In this document: positions 26,782 through 34,526 of the stretch, piece after piece
Layout of the letters: every line of letters begins with the position of its first letter
How positions within the stretch are numbered: position 1 is the stretch's first letter
NCBI RefSeq assembly: GCF_014235875.1
Contig: NZ_JACJUK010000003.1
Span: forward strand, 248,001-312,000
Source of the DNA: Croceivirga lutea
GTDB lineage: Bacteria; Bacteroidota; Bacteroidia; Flavobacteriales; Flavobacteriaceae
DNA length: 64,000 nt
Direction of reading: 5' to 3'
Translations under genes and position numbers: made by a program
The notes under the pieces: generated by a model
What the model saw: only the letters and a program-made list of their open reading frames with translations
What the model was told of the DNA's origin: nothing
Databases searched by the model: none

Positions 26782-28500
26782 ATGAGTAAATTCTATTACA
26801 ACGAAGAGCAGGAATCTTATGATGCTATAGTAGTTGGAACCGGCATAAGTGGCGGTTGGGCAGCTAAAGAATTATGTGAGAATGGGTTAAAAACACTTGT
26901 TTTGGAACGTGGCCCTATGGTTAAACACCGAGATGATTATAAAACAGCACATAAAGATCCTTGGGATTTTCCGCATAACGGAGAATTACCTGTAGAACAA
27001 CAGAAAAGACAAGAAAAACAAGCTAGAACTGGCTACACGGTCAAAGCCCCTCACCACCATTGGTTTGTTGATGATGTTGACCACCCTTATAATGAGGTAA
27101 AAAGATTTGATTGGATGCGTGGGTATCACTTAGGCGGACGTTCAATTATGTGGGGTAGACACAGTTACCGCTGGAGCGATATAGATTTTGCTGCTAACAA
27201 AAAAGAAGGCATAGCTGTTGATTGGCCTGTTCGTTATAAAGATATTGCCCCTTGGTATGACAAGGTAGAATCTTACATAGGCGTTTCTGGAGAACTTCTT
27301 GGTTTACCGCAATTACCAGATGGGCAATTTGAACCCATGATGGAACTTAATTGCGTAGAAGACCATGTTCGCCAAAAGGTTGCAGAAAGTTTTGGTGGCA
27401 GGGTTATCACTGCAGGTAGAGTTGCTCATATCAATAGTGATAAAAAATTTGAAGGTGACAGAAGGGTTCGTTGTCAATTTAGAAACCGATGTATAAGAGG
27501 GTGTCCTTTTGGAGCATACTTTAGCAGTTTATCTTCTACTTTACCAGCTGCGGAGCGTACAGGTAATATGACCTTAAGACCAGATTCTATTGTGCATGAG
27601 ATTATCTATGATGCTGACACCAAAAAAGCAACGGGAGTAAAAGTAATAGACCGCGAAACTAAAGAAGAATTTGAGTTTAAAGCCAAAGTAATTTTCTTAT
27701 GTGCATCAGCAGTTGCCTCCACTTCTATTTTAATGCAATCAAAATCTGACCGTTTTCCAAACGGATTAGGCAACGACTCTGGTGAGCTAGGTCACAATAT
27801 AATGGATCACCATTTTTTAGTAGGCGCTCGTGGAAAAATGGAAGGTTTTGATGATAAGTATTATAAAGGAAGAAAACCTAATGGTATTTATGTACCTAGG
27901 TTTAGAAACTTAGGTGGCGATTCTGATATGAAAGACTTTACCAGGGGTTATGGATACCAAGGTGGTGCCGGTAGAGGCGATTACGAAAATCTAGTAGCGG
28001 AAGCCAACTATGGTAAAGCATATAAAGATGCTATGTTGACCCCAGGTGGTTGGAACATGAATATGTTAGCCTTTGGGGAGATATTACCATATCATGATAA
28101 TAAAATGGTACTAGACTACGATAAAAAAGACCAGTGGGGTCTACCTACGGTAACTTTTGATGCAGAAATCAGACAAAACGAATTAAATATGCGTAAGGAC
28201 ATGCAAGATCAAGCTGTTCAAATGCTAGAAAAGTCTGGAGCAAAAGATATTGAACCTTATGACAACCCTTATGCTTTAGGTTTAGGTATTCACGAAATGG
28301 GAACCGCAAGAATGGGTAGTAGCTCAAAAACTTCGGTGGTAAATGAGTACAATCAGGTACATGCATGTAAAAATGTTTATGTAACCGATGGTGCATTTAT
28401 GACCTCAGCCTCTTGTGTAAATCCATCGTTAACATATATGGCATTCACTGCTAGGGCAGCAAACCATGCTGCAGATCAACTTAAAAAAGGAAATATATAA
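26782..28500 (+). CDS. GMC-family FAD oxidoreductase, large subunit (glycoside 3-dehydrogenase/gluconate dehydrogenase type)
   Basis: A 572-residue flavoprotein. The FAD-binding 'DAIVVGTGISGGWAAKELCENGLKTLVLERG' starts at residue 14, and the C-terminal GMC block 'GIHEMGTARMGSSSKTSVVNEYNQVHACKNVYVTDGAFM...NPSLTYMA' carries the catalytic His and Asn. A cysteine-rich segment, 'CQFRNRCIRGCPFGA' (around residue 231), is typical of the membrane dehydrogenases that pair with a small subunit. No own export signal is seen; it may leave the cell with the Tat-type small subunit, as in gluconate 2-dehydrogenase. It would oxidise a sugar hydroxyl, probably C3. TAATG overlap couples it to the next gene. 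I see no cytochrome c gene nearby. Confidence 0.9.
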   Translation: MSKFYYNEEQESYDAIVVGTGISGGWAAKELCENGLKTLVLERGPMVKHRDDYKTAHKDPWDFPHNGELPVEQQKRQEKQARTGYTVKAPHHHWFVDDVDHPYNEVKRFDWMRGYHLGGRSIMWGRHSYRWSDIDFAANKKEGIAVDWPVRYKDIAPWYDKVESYIGVSGELLGLPQLPDGQFEPMMELNCVEDHVRQKVAESFGGRVITAGRVAHINSDKKFEGDRRVRCQFRNRCIRGCPFGAYFSSLSSTLPAAERTGNMTLRPDSIVHEIIYDADTKKATGVKVIDRETKEEFEFKAKVIFLCASAVASTSILMQSKSDRFPNGLGNDSGELGHNIMDHHFLVGARGKMEGFDDKYYKGRKPNGIYVPRFRNLGGDSDMKDFTRGYGYQGGAGRGDYENLVAEANYGKAYKDAMLTPGGWNMNMLAFGEILPYHDNKMVLDYDKKDQWGLPTVTFDAEIRQNELNMRKDMQDQAVQMLEKSGAKDIEPYDNPYALGLGIHEMGTARMGSSSKTSVVNEYNQVHACKNVYVTDGAFMTSASCVNPSLTYMAFTARAANHAADQLKKGNI

Positions 28501-29153
28501 TGGAAAGAAGATCAGCACTAAAAAAAATAGGATTATCTTTTGGCTACGCTGTTGCAGCCCCAACGTTATTGAGTGTACTACAAAGTTGTGAAAGTAAAGC
28601 GGCGTATGCAGATTGGACACCAGCCTTTTTTGAAAAAGAAAAAGGATATGCCTTAGCACAAACATTAGATGTTATTTTACCAAAAACAGATACTCCTTCT
28701 GCTACAGAGTTAAACGTGCATGTTTTTATAGATTCTTTTATGAAAGAAGTTATGCCAGAAGAACAACAAAATCTGGTTAAAAAGAATATGGATGCGTTTT
28801 TTAACAAAGTTAAAGCGGATGCCGATTTGGAAAGCCTAATGGATGTTAAAGCAGAGCATATTACACCTTTATTAGATACCTATTTAAAAAAGCGTGATGA
28901 CGAAACTGAAAAAATGCATTCAGAGAGCATTTCTAACTACATGCAAGCTATTATGGCCGGTGGAGAAGCAGATTTAGATGAAGACATTTCTAGATTTTCT
29001 TTTGCGAATGATGTTAGAGATTTAGCTACATGGGCATATAAAAATACTGAGTTTATTGGAGAAGAAGTGCTAGCGTACTCTTCTATACCTGGTGAATATA
29101 TTGCGTGTGGTGATGCACAAGAACTTACCCAAGGTAAGGCTTGGTCATTGTAA
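28500..29153 (+). CDS. Gluconate 2-dehydrogenase subunit 3-like protein (small subunit of the GMC complex)
   Basis: A 217-residue exported protein. The N-terminus 'ERRSALKKIGLSFGYAVAAPTLLSVL' has the twin-arginine signal pattern, and a Cys follows at residue 30 (LQSC), so Tat export and lipid attachment are both possible. The mature part, 'LAQTLDVILPKTDTPSATELNVHVFIDSFMKEVMPEEQQ' then mostly helices, matches the gluconate 2-dehydrogenase subunit 3 family (LacC/GA2DH small subunit). It probably carries the folded GMC subunit through the Tat system. Its ATG overlaps the GMC stop (TAATG). Confidence 0.88.
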   Translation: MERRSALKKIGLSFGYAVAAPTLLSVLQSCESKAAYADWTPAFFEKEKGYALAQTLDVILPKTDTPSATELNVHVFIDSFMKEVMPEEQQNLVKKNMDAFFNKVKADADLESLMDVKAEHITPLLDTYLKKRDDETEKMHSESISNYMQAIMAGGEADLDEDISRFSFANDVRDLATWAYKNTEFIGEEVLAYSSIPGEYIACGDAQELTQGKAWSL

Positions 29154-29175
29154 TATATTTTTTTACTAAAAAATC

Positions 29176-29203
29176 AAAAGTCACTCAGTTGAGTGACTTT
29201 TTT
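29176..29203 (+). terminator. Intrinsic terminator after the GMC/small-subunit operon
   Basis: A perfect 11-bp stem AAAAGTCACTC / GAGTGACTTTT with the loop AGTT, followed by a T-run. It lies 22 bp after the stop codon of the small subunit. Confidence 0.88.
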
Positions 29204-29224
29204 GCTTTACAAACCCGCAAAATT

Positions 29225-29261
29225 AAAAAAATGCCCTTGACCTGTAGTCAAGGGCATTTTT
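29225..29261 (-). terminator. Intrinsic terminator reading on the minus strand after the structured RNA
   Basis: A hairpin with arms ATGCCCTTGAC and GTCAAGGGCAT (11 bp) around a 5-base loop. On the minus strand the stem is followed by seven T residues, on the plus strand by five, so both directions are possible but minus is favoured. It follows the structured RNA candidate by about 14 nt. Confidence 0.78.
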
Positions 29262-29274
29262 GCAACGCATTAAA

Positions 29275-29415
29275 GTGCGGCCAGGTTATTGAGTTATATT
29301 TTTTATTCTTAAATAAGGTAGTTCCCCCGAAACCTTATTTTAATACCTAAAAAATGCGCTACAATAACCCCACTATTTTGCATATACATACTTTTTGCAT
29401 GTTGGTTGGCCGCAC
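29275..29415 (-). ncRNA. Structured non-coding RNA, 6S-RNA-like architecture
   Basis: No protein frame fits, but three perfect complementary pairs nest in order. The closing stem pairs 29407-29415 with 29275-29283 (9 bp, GC-rich). The second pairs 29362-29369 with 29284-29291 (8 bp). An apical hairpin pairs 29332-29340 with 29311-29319 (9 bp) with a 12-nt C/G-rich loop. A large asymmetric bulge (37 nt) lies between the first two stems on the 5' side, and two ~19-20-nt unpaired stretches flank the apical hairpin. This closing stem / central bubble / apical hairpin plan is that of 6S RNA, and a terminator follows on the minus strand. The 6S identity is inferred; another small RNA or a long cis element is possible. 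I find no clean TAnnTTTG box upstream on the minus strand. Confidence 0.6.
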
Positions 29416-29455
29416 AATTTGATTTCAGAATAAACTCTTAGTTTTAATACCATAC

Positions 29456-29584
29456 TTAATTGGCAACAACCTCAACATTAGCAACAATTTCTGCTTCAGG
29501 TACATTTTGCTCCTTATTCATAACCATAGCAGCTATAAGTAATGCCGCTACCGCGCAGAAAAAAAACAACGCACACTTTTTCAT
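29456..29584 (-). CDS. Small hydrophobic 42-residue protein (candidate)
   Basis: An ATG-started frame of 42 codons. The sequence begins 'MKKCALFFFCAVAALLIAAMVM' (a signal-peptide or single-membrane-span helix, residues 3-22) and ends with an acidic, Val/Ala-rich tail 'NKEQNVPEAEIVANVEVVAN'. The Lys-Lys N-terminus and hydrophobic core are typical of real export signals. It lies 41 nt upstream of the structured RNA on the same strand, so the RNA may be made from its 3' UTR, and it is divergent from the LytTR regulator gene. It could still be a chance frame. Confidence 0.4.
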   Translation of the reverse strand: MKKCALFFFCAVAALLIAAMVMNKEQNVPEAEIVANVEVVAN

Positions 29585-29808
29585 TTCAAGATGGTTTTAG
29601 TTCAATTCGAAGTGAAGATACTTTGAAGAACCCCTATGAATTGGGCTGTTTGTATAATTGGCAAGAATTCCTGTATAGTTGGGAAAATGGTCTAAAAATC
29701 CATTTATAAAGAAATAAAACCATTTATAATTAATTGTCTACCATTGATACATAAGGGGTGGCTTGGTATTATCGAAAATTTACCTTTACCTTTCTTTAAA
29801 AATTAATA

Positions 29809-30543
29809 ATGATAGAAGCCGTATTGGTTGATGACGAAGCAAAGGCCTTAGAAAGTTTAAGTTGGGAACTCACCAATTTAAGCGATGAGGTTAAAATTAT
29901 TGCTTCATTTACCGATGCTCATGAGGCAATTAATTTCTTAGATAATAATACTCCAGATTGTCTGTTTCTAGACATTGAAATGCCTGTAATGGACGGTTTT
30001 CAATTTATTAAAAGTCTCAAAAAAGTCAACTTCCCAATTGTAATTACTACAGCTTATAACCAATACGCACTAAAGGCACTAAAGAATGAAGCTATAGATT
30101 ATTTATTAAAGCCTATTGATACTGATGATTTAAATGAAACCATTAGAAAAATAAAAAAGTATAATTCCAAAAATATATCTGTAGAACGCCTAGAAAAAAT
30201 TCTACTCAACTTCAATGCAAAAGCTCTGAACAAAAAAATAAGTATCAATACAGATGGTAAGCTTATCTTTTTAGAAAGCAATGAGATTTTGTATGCAGAA
30301 TCTGATGGAAATTACACCACCCTTTATTTAGAAGATGGTCATAAATTAGTACTGACCAAAAAATTGAAAGAAGTTAATCAAATGCTTCCTAGCGACAGTT
30401 TTTTTAGAATACATAATTCGTATGTTGTAAATCTTGAAAAAATCAAAGAATTTTTAAAAACAGATGGCTATGTTGTGCTTACCTCTGGTCAAAAAATTCC
30501 AGTTTCAAGACAAAAAAAATCTGATTTTCTAGATTTGCTATAA
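29809..30543 (+). CDS. LytTR-family response regulator
   Basis: A 244-residue two-component regulator. The receiver domain (residues 1-~120) has the acidic pair Asp8/Asp9, phospho-acceptor Asp55 ('LFLDIEMPVMDG'), Thr80 and the Lys101-Pro102 switch ('LLKPID'). A LytTR DNA-binding domain follows (residues ~140-244) with 'NEILYAESDGNYTTLYLEDGHKLVLTKKLKEVNQMLP' and 'FFRIHNSYVVNLEKIKEF'. The next gene, 12 bp downstream, is its probable kinase. ATTTACC-type repeats lie just upstream (29778-29790) and might be the binding site. Confidence 0.93.
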   Translation: MIEAVLVDDEAKALESLSWELTNLSDEVKIIASFTDAHEAINFLDNNTPDCLFLDIEMPVMDGFQFIKSLKKVNFPIVITTAYNQYALKALKNEAIDYLLKPIDTDDLNETIRKIKKYNSKNISVERLEKILLNFNAKALNKKISINTDGKLIFLESNEILYAESDGNYTTLYLEDGHKLVLTKKLKEVNQMLPSDSFFRIHNSYVVNLEKIKEFLKTDGYVVLTSGQKIPVSRQKKSDFLDLL

Positions 30544-30555
30544 CCTTTTAATTTA

Positions 30556-32514
30556 ATGAGTTGGTTAATACACCCCCATACCAAAATGTCATTAAAGAAA
30601 TGTCTATTTTTTATAGTAGTATTGACTTTGAGTAAAAATTTAATTGCTCAAACACTTCCTGAGGATTATATAACCGCCACACAAAGAATAATTGAGTTAA
30701 AACCCACTACCTACGCTGGATTAGATGAGGAACTAAAAAAGTATAGGTATGATACTATTTTAATGAATGATTTTTTAGCTAAGACTAAAAAACTCAATTA
30801 TCCTGAAGGCCAATCTTTTGCTTTAAATCAACTGGGTCGTGTTTATAGAAACACTTCAAAGTACAAGCGTTCATTAGAATATCATAAAGAAGCGTTGACA
30901 ATTGCACAAAAACTTAACAATGTTGAATTAGAGGTTTTTAGCTTAAACATGATAGGTGTTACCTATAGAAGAACAGATAGTTTACGATATGCTTTAGATT
31001 ATAGTCAACAAGCACGGGTTTTAGCAGAGTCTGTTGAAGAGCCAACGCTTCATTTAAAGCGTAGTATAAACGTTGCTAAAAACAGTATTGGAAATTTATA
31101 TCAATGGCTAGAGCAGTATGAAATGGCAATTGAAGAGTTTAAAAGTGCACTACAATCTGAAGCAGACTTAAACAATAAATTAGGTTTAGCAATTAACAAT
31201 CAAAATATAGGGGATTGTTACGAACATTTAGGAGAGCTTGATACGGCATTAAATTATTACAGAAAATCATTAGCCTATAACGAAGAAATTAAATCTGTTT
31301 ACGGGCAAGTAATTTGTAAAAACAGTATTGCGCAAATCTATTTAAAGCAAAACAAACCACAAACAGCCCTCACTTTACTAACTCCTCTTGTAGAACCAAT
31401 CACCAATATTGGAGATAACTTTATTATAAGCACCGTTCATATCAACTTAGGCTGGGCAAATGGTCAATTAGGTTATTTTGCAGCAGCCTATGAGCATCTG
31501 AACCAAGGATTGCGATTAGCTACAGAAAGTAATATACCAAACTTAAAAGCAGAAGCATTAAGTCATTTTTCTGAGTTAGCAGAAAAAACAGGAAACTACC
31601 GAGCCTCAAAAGAATATTTAGAACAGTCTTATGCCATAGAAAAAAGTTTACTTGATACAAGAAATATTAGATATATAAATGATATTCTATTGCGGTATGA
31701 GGCCGAAAAGAAGGATAATGAAATACTTAAACTTGCTAGTGAGAGCGAAATTTATAAACTTCAATTAAGAAAAAACCATACAAGTATCTTAATTGGAGTT
31801 TTGTTGCTTACCCTACTGGGCACTATGCTTTTTATACTTTACAGGCAATATAAATCTAATAGTGAAAAAAAGGTGTTGAGTTTAGAGCAAAATATGCTTC
31901 GAAGTCAAATGAATCCGCATTTTCTATTCAATTCGTTGAACTCTATTAAGCTATATATCATAAATAATGACCAGAAAAAGGCAGTTCATTATCTCAATAA
32001 ATTTTCAAAGTTGATACGCCGTATTTTAGAAGGTTCTTCTATGAAAGAAATTGCTTTAGATGAAGAATTAGAAACAGTAGAGCTTTACCTTAACATAGAA
32101 AACATAAGGTTTAACGAAGAAATTAATTATGAAATTCAAATTGAAGAAGGTTTAAATCCATCCGCTATTAAAATACCTTCTTTAATACTTCAACCTTTTT
32201 TAGAAAATGCTATTTGGCATGGATTATCACCCAAAGAAGGAGAGAAAAATCTATGGATTACGGTTTCAAAGAAAGATGATTATCACACAGAAATAAGAAT
32301 TAAAGATAATGGTGTAGGTCGCTCTGCTTCTGAAATAGCAAAACAGAAAAGAGTTCTTAAAAGAAAATCTGTTGGTATAGATATTACAAAAGAAAGGCTA
32401 GCTAATTTCTCAAGAGACTATCAGAATGATTTTGATATAACCATATCTGATTTATTTGATCAACAAGGGGTATCAACAGGTACACAAGTGGTATTAAAAA
32501 TACCAACTATTTAA
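30556..32514 (+). CDS. TPR-sensor histidine kinase (LytS/YehU-type, His_kinase PF06580)
   Basis: A 652-residue kinase. An N-terminal signal peptide (MSLKKCLFF..., ending LIAQ) exports a region of about six TPR-like repeats (residues ~80-390, e.g. 'LGRVYRNTSKYKRSLEYHKEALTIAQKL', 'NIGDCYEHLGELDTALNYYRKSLAYNE'). A single membrane span (residues ~411-431) leads to a cytosolic kinase: the PF06580 H-box 'MNPHFLFNSLNSIKLYI' (His455) and an ATPase N-box 'LQPFLENAIWHGLSP' (~550), then 'IKDNGVGRSAS'. ATG codons exist at 30556 and 30586; the latter gives a cleaner signal peptide. Its 3' end overlaps the convergent DUF3109 gene by 8 bp. Confidence 0.93.
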   Translation: MSWLIHPHTKMSLKKCLFFIVVLTLSKNLIAQTLPEDYITATQRIIELKPTTYAGLDEELKKYRYDTILMNDFLAKTKKLNYPEGQSFALNQLGRVYRNTSKYKRSLEYHKEALTIAQKLNNVELEVFSLNMIGVTYRRTDSLRYALDYSQQARVLAESVEEPTLHLKRSINVAKNSIGNLYQWLEQYEMAIEEFKSALQSEADLNNKLGLAINNQNIGDCYEHLGELDTALNYYRKSLAYNEEIKSVYGQVICKNSIAQIYLKQNKPQTALTLLTPLVEPITNIGDNFIISTVHINLGWANGQLGYFAAAYEHLNQGLRLATESNIPNLKAEALSHFSELAEKTGNYRASKEYLEQSYAIEKSLLDTRNIRYINDILLRYEAEKKDNEILKLASESEIYKLQLRKNHTSILIGVLLLTLLGTMLFILYRQYKSNSEKKVLSLEQNMLRSQMNPHFLFNSLNSIKLYIINNDQKKAVHYLNKFSKLIRRILEGSSMKEIALDEELETVELYLNIENIRFNEEINYEIQIEEGLNPSAIKIPSLILQPFLENAIWHGLSPKEGEKNLWITVSKKDDYHTEIRIKDNGVGRSASEIAKQKRVLKRKSVGIDITKERLANFSRDYQNDFDITISDLFDQQGVSTGTQVVLKIPTI

Positions 32515-33073
32515 GATATTCTTTAGCAACTTCCTCTAACTCTGAGTACCACTTTTGGCCAAATTTTCTAATTAAAGCGTCTTTCACAAATTTGTATATA
32601 GGCACTTTTAATTCGACACCGAGAGCACAAGCTGGGTCGCAAATTTCCCATTTGTGATAATTTACACCAATAAATTCAGAATACTCTCGAATTCTTACCG
32701 GATACATATGGCAAGAAATGGGTTTTTTCCACGTGGTTTTACCTTGATTATAAGCTTCTTCTAATCCGCATTTAGCAATGTTATTATCAAAAATAACATA
32801 AGCACATTCACTATTATTAACTAAGGGCGTTTCCCATTCCCCATCATAGCCCTTAACAAAAGCGCCTTGTTCTTCGATTGCTGCAACACCTTCTTTTCGC
32901 AAAAATGGTTTCACATCAGTAAAAATATCTACTAATATTTCAGTTTCGTGGTCCTCTAAAGGTGCACCAGAATCACCATCAACACAACAAGCACCTTTGC
33001 ATGCATTTAAGTTGCACACAAAATCATTTTCTAGTATTTCTTCAGAAATTAAAGTATTGCCAATTTGAAACAT
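32507..33073 (-). CDS. DUF3109-family cysteine-rich protein
   Basis: A 188-residue cytosolic protein. The cysteine motif 'VCNLNACKGACC' (Cys20, Cys25, Cys29, Cys30) near the N-terminus, with 'NIAKCGLEEAY', 'ISCHMYPVRI' and 'WEICDPAC' later, matches DUF3109, resembling the CxxxCCxxC-type Zn/Fe-S proteins of the YkgJ group. The family is conserved in Bacteroidota. Function is not established; Fe-S or zinc binding is inferred from the eight or so conserved cysteines. Confidence 0.88.
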   Translation of the reverse strand: MFQIGNTLISEEILENDFVCNLNACKGACCVDGDSGAPLEDHETEILVDIFTDVKPFLRKEGVAAIEEQGAFVKGYDGEWETPLVNNSECAYVIFDNNIAKCGLEEAYNQGKTTWKKPISCHMYPVRIREYSEFIGVNYHKWEICDPACALGVELKVPIYKFVKDALIRKFGQKWYSELEEVAKEYLK

Positions 33074-33119
33074 ATCTCAACAAAAAGACAAAGTTAACTT
33101 CTAATAAGGAATTTTTTGA

Positions 33120-33476
33120 TTAAGCGTCAATGCTTTTTAAGTAGTCATCTATCACCGACTTATTTTCAGCGATAAACTTGCTTAAAGAGGCAGAATAAGC
33201 ATTTGAGTTTAGTGCTTCTTTTAACTTACTCTTTTGTTTATCTTTTAATTCAGCATTTTCAATTGCCCAATGTATAGCTTCGAGCTTAAGTTTATTCTTT
33301 TCAAGCTTTTTTTGAAGTTGTTCATTTTTAGCAACTAAATTTCTATCGAAACGCTCTACCAAGTTACGCGTTCTTGTTTGTTCAATTGATAAATCTCTAT
33401 TTGATTTTGCTGTTTGGGCTAGGGTAGTAGCACTACATAACAATAATATAAATGTCAAGCCATAGATGAATTTCAT
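33120..33476 (-). CDS. Small exported protein, function unknown
   Basis: A 118-residue protein with a signal peptide (residues 1-21, ending TLAQ). The mature part is very rich in Lys, Glu and Asn and predicted helical ('NEQLQKKLEKNKLKLEAIHWAIENAELKDKQKSKLKEALNSN'), so a coiled-coil or small helical bundle is likely. No family recognised. The region upstream carries ATTTACC repeats (33549-33575). Confidence 0.65.
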   Translation of the reverse strand: MKFIYGLTFILLLCSATTLAQTAKSNRDLSIEQTRTRNLVERFDRNLVAKNEQLQKKLEKNKLKLEAIHWAIENAELKDKQKSKLKEALNSNAYSASLSKFIAENKSVIDDYLKSIDA

Positions 33477-33548
33477 AGTATTAAATTTGGGTTTTTATTC
33501 TCCCGAAAAATACTACTACTGCTTAAACACAAGCGTATTTAGATTAAA

Positions 33549-33575
33549 ATTTACCATTTACCGATGCTATTTACC
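33549..33575. repeat. Three ATTTACC repeats in a promoter region
   Basis: ATTTACC occurs at 33549, 33556 and 33569 in the spacer between the small exported protein and marC. The starts are 7 and 13 bp apart, so all three fall within 27 bp. A related ATTTACC-CTTTACC pair lies upstream of the LytTR regulator (29778-29790). Low complexity makes chance a real alternative. Confidence 0.3.
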
Positions 33576-33706
33576 CAACCGTCGATAGTAAGTGGTATTT
33601 AAAAGAAAATTGGGTGTAGACGAATGGTTGATTTTAGTCGATAAATGTTATCATTAAATAACAAAATGTTATCTAAAATTTAGCTTTTATACTGTCTTGT
33701 TTAACC

Positions 33707-33714
33707 TACATTTG
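33707..33714 (+). promoter_or_regulatory. -7 box TACATTTG for the MarC gene
   Basis: TACATTTG matches the Bacteroidota -7 consensus TAnnTTTG exactly, 24 bp before the ATG at 33739. Only a weak -33 match (TTA at 33680) is seen. The position argues against the upstream alternative start at 33697. Confidence 0.55.
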
Positions 33715-33738
33715 CAGCGTTTTTTAAAAAAGGGAAAA

Positions 33739-34314
33739 ATGAACCTAAATTTTAAAGAGATAGCAACAGCTACAATGGTACTTTTTGCAGTAATTGATAT
33801 ACTTGGCAGTATACCTGTTATTATTTCGTTGCGTAAAAAAGTGGGTCATATACAATCAGAAAAAGCATCGATTGTTGCCATAAGTATTATGATTGCTTTT
33901 TTATTTGTAGGGGAACGCATTTTAAATCTAATTGGAATTGACGTAAACTCATTTGCTGTAGCTGGTGCATTTATTATCTTTTTTCTAGCTATTGAAATGA
34001 TTTTAGGAATTACGCTGTATAAAGATGACCTACCAGAAACGGCTTCAATAGTACCTATTGCCTTTCCATTAATTGCTGGTGCGGGTACTTTAACGTCGAT
34101 TTTATCCCTTAGAGCGGAATATCATGTAGAAAACATAATTGTTGCCATTATTATTAATGTCATCTTCGTATATTTTGTTCTGAAATCATCTAAACGCATA
34201 GAAAAAGTGCTTGGCCAAAATGGTTTAGGTGTAATTAGAAAAGTTTTTGGCGTTATTTTAATGGCTATTGCAGTAAAACTTTTTGCTGCAAACATTGGCG
34301 GACTAATGTCATAA
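33739..34314 (+). CDS. MarC-family (UPF0056) membrane protein
   Basis: A 191-residue integral membrane protein with six hydrophobic segments. The sequence 'ATMVLFAVIDILGSIPVIISLRKKVG' at the start and 'IVPIAFPLIAGAGTLTSILSLRAEY' in the middle are MarC/YchE family hallmarks; the C-terminus ends 'GVILMAIAVKLFAANI'. Its function is unknown despite the historic link to multiple antibiotic resistance. The ATG at 33739 is chosen because the -7 box at 33707 lies inside the longer frame. A small membrane protein gene follows after 12 bp. Confidence 0.9.
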   Translation: MNLNFKEIATATMVLFAVIDILGSIPVIISLRKKVGHIQSEKASIVAISIMIAFLFVGERILNLIGIDVNSFAVAGAFIIFFLAIEMILGITLYKDDLPETASIVPIAFPLIAGAGTLTSILSLRAEYHVENIIVAIIINVIFVYFVLKSSKRIEKVLGQNGLGVIRKVFGVILMAIAVKLFAANIGGLMS

Positions 34315-34326
34315 TTAAATAAATTT

Positions 34327-34524
34327 ATGAGCAGAACACTACTTTTAATTTTAATGGTTGTAGCCTTAGGCCTAGCAACTTATAACGTAACTCTTTTAGA
34401 TTTTGAAAATCCCTTTGAAGGTAATAGTCTTATTGCCTGTATAGGTATTTTGGCTTCCTTATGTGCTATAGTGTTGTTATTGATATTGTATTTATCTAAA
34501 CAAATACATCAAAAACTAAAATAG
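34327..34524 (+). CDS. Small two-span membrane protein
   Basis: A 65-residue protein with two hydrophobic segments (residues ~3-22, 'TLLLILMVVALGLATYNVTLL', and ~36-58, 'IACIGILASLCAIVLLLILYLS') joined by a short acidic loop. It begins 12 bp after marC and is probably co-transcribed. No family recognised. The stop is 2 bp from the convergent S41 peptidase stop. Confidence 0.65.
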   Translation: MSRTLLLILMVVALGLATYNVTLLDFENPFEGNSLIACIGILASLCAIVLLLILYLSKQIHQKLK

Positions 34525-34526
34525 TT

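Noticed and set aside
29141-29350. 69-codon plus-strand ORF after the small subunit gene
   Set aside because: It runs through two terminators and the structured RNA, with no plausible start; it is chance.
29275-29415. Structured RNA read on the plus strand
   Set aside because: Without a plus-strand terminator after the 3' end and with a weak, badly spaced promoter, the minus-strand reading is favoured; the stems are the same on both strands, so it is not fully excluded.
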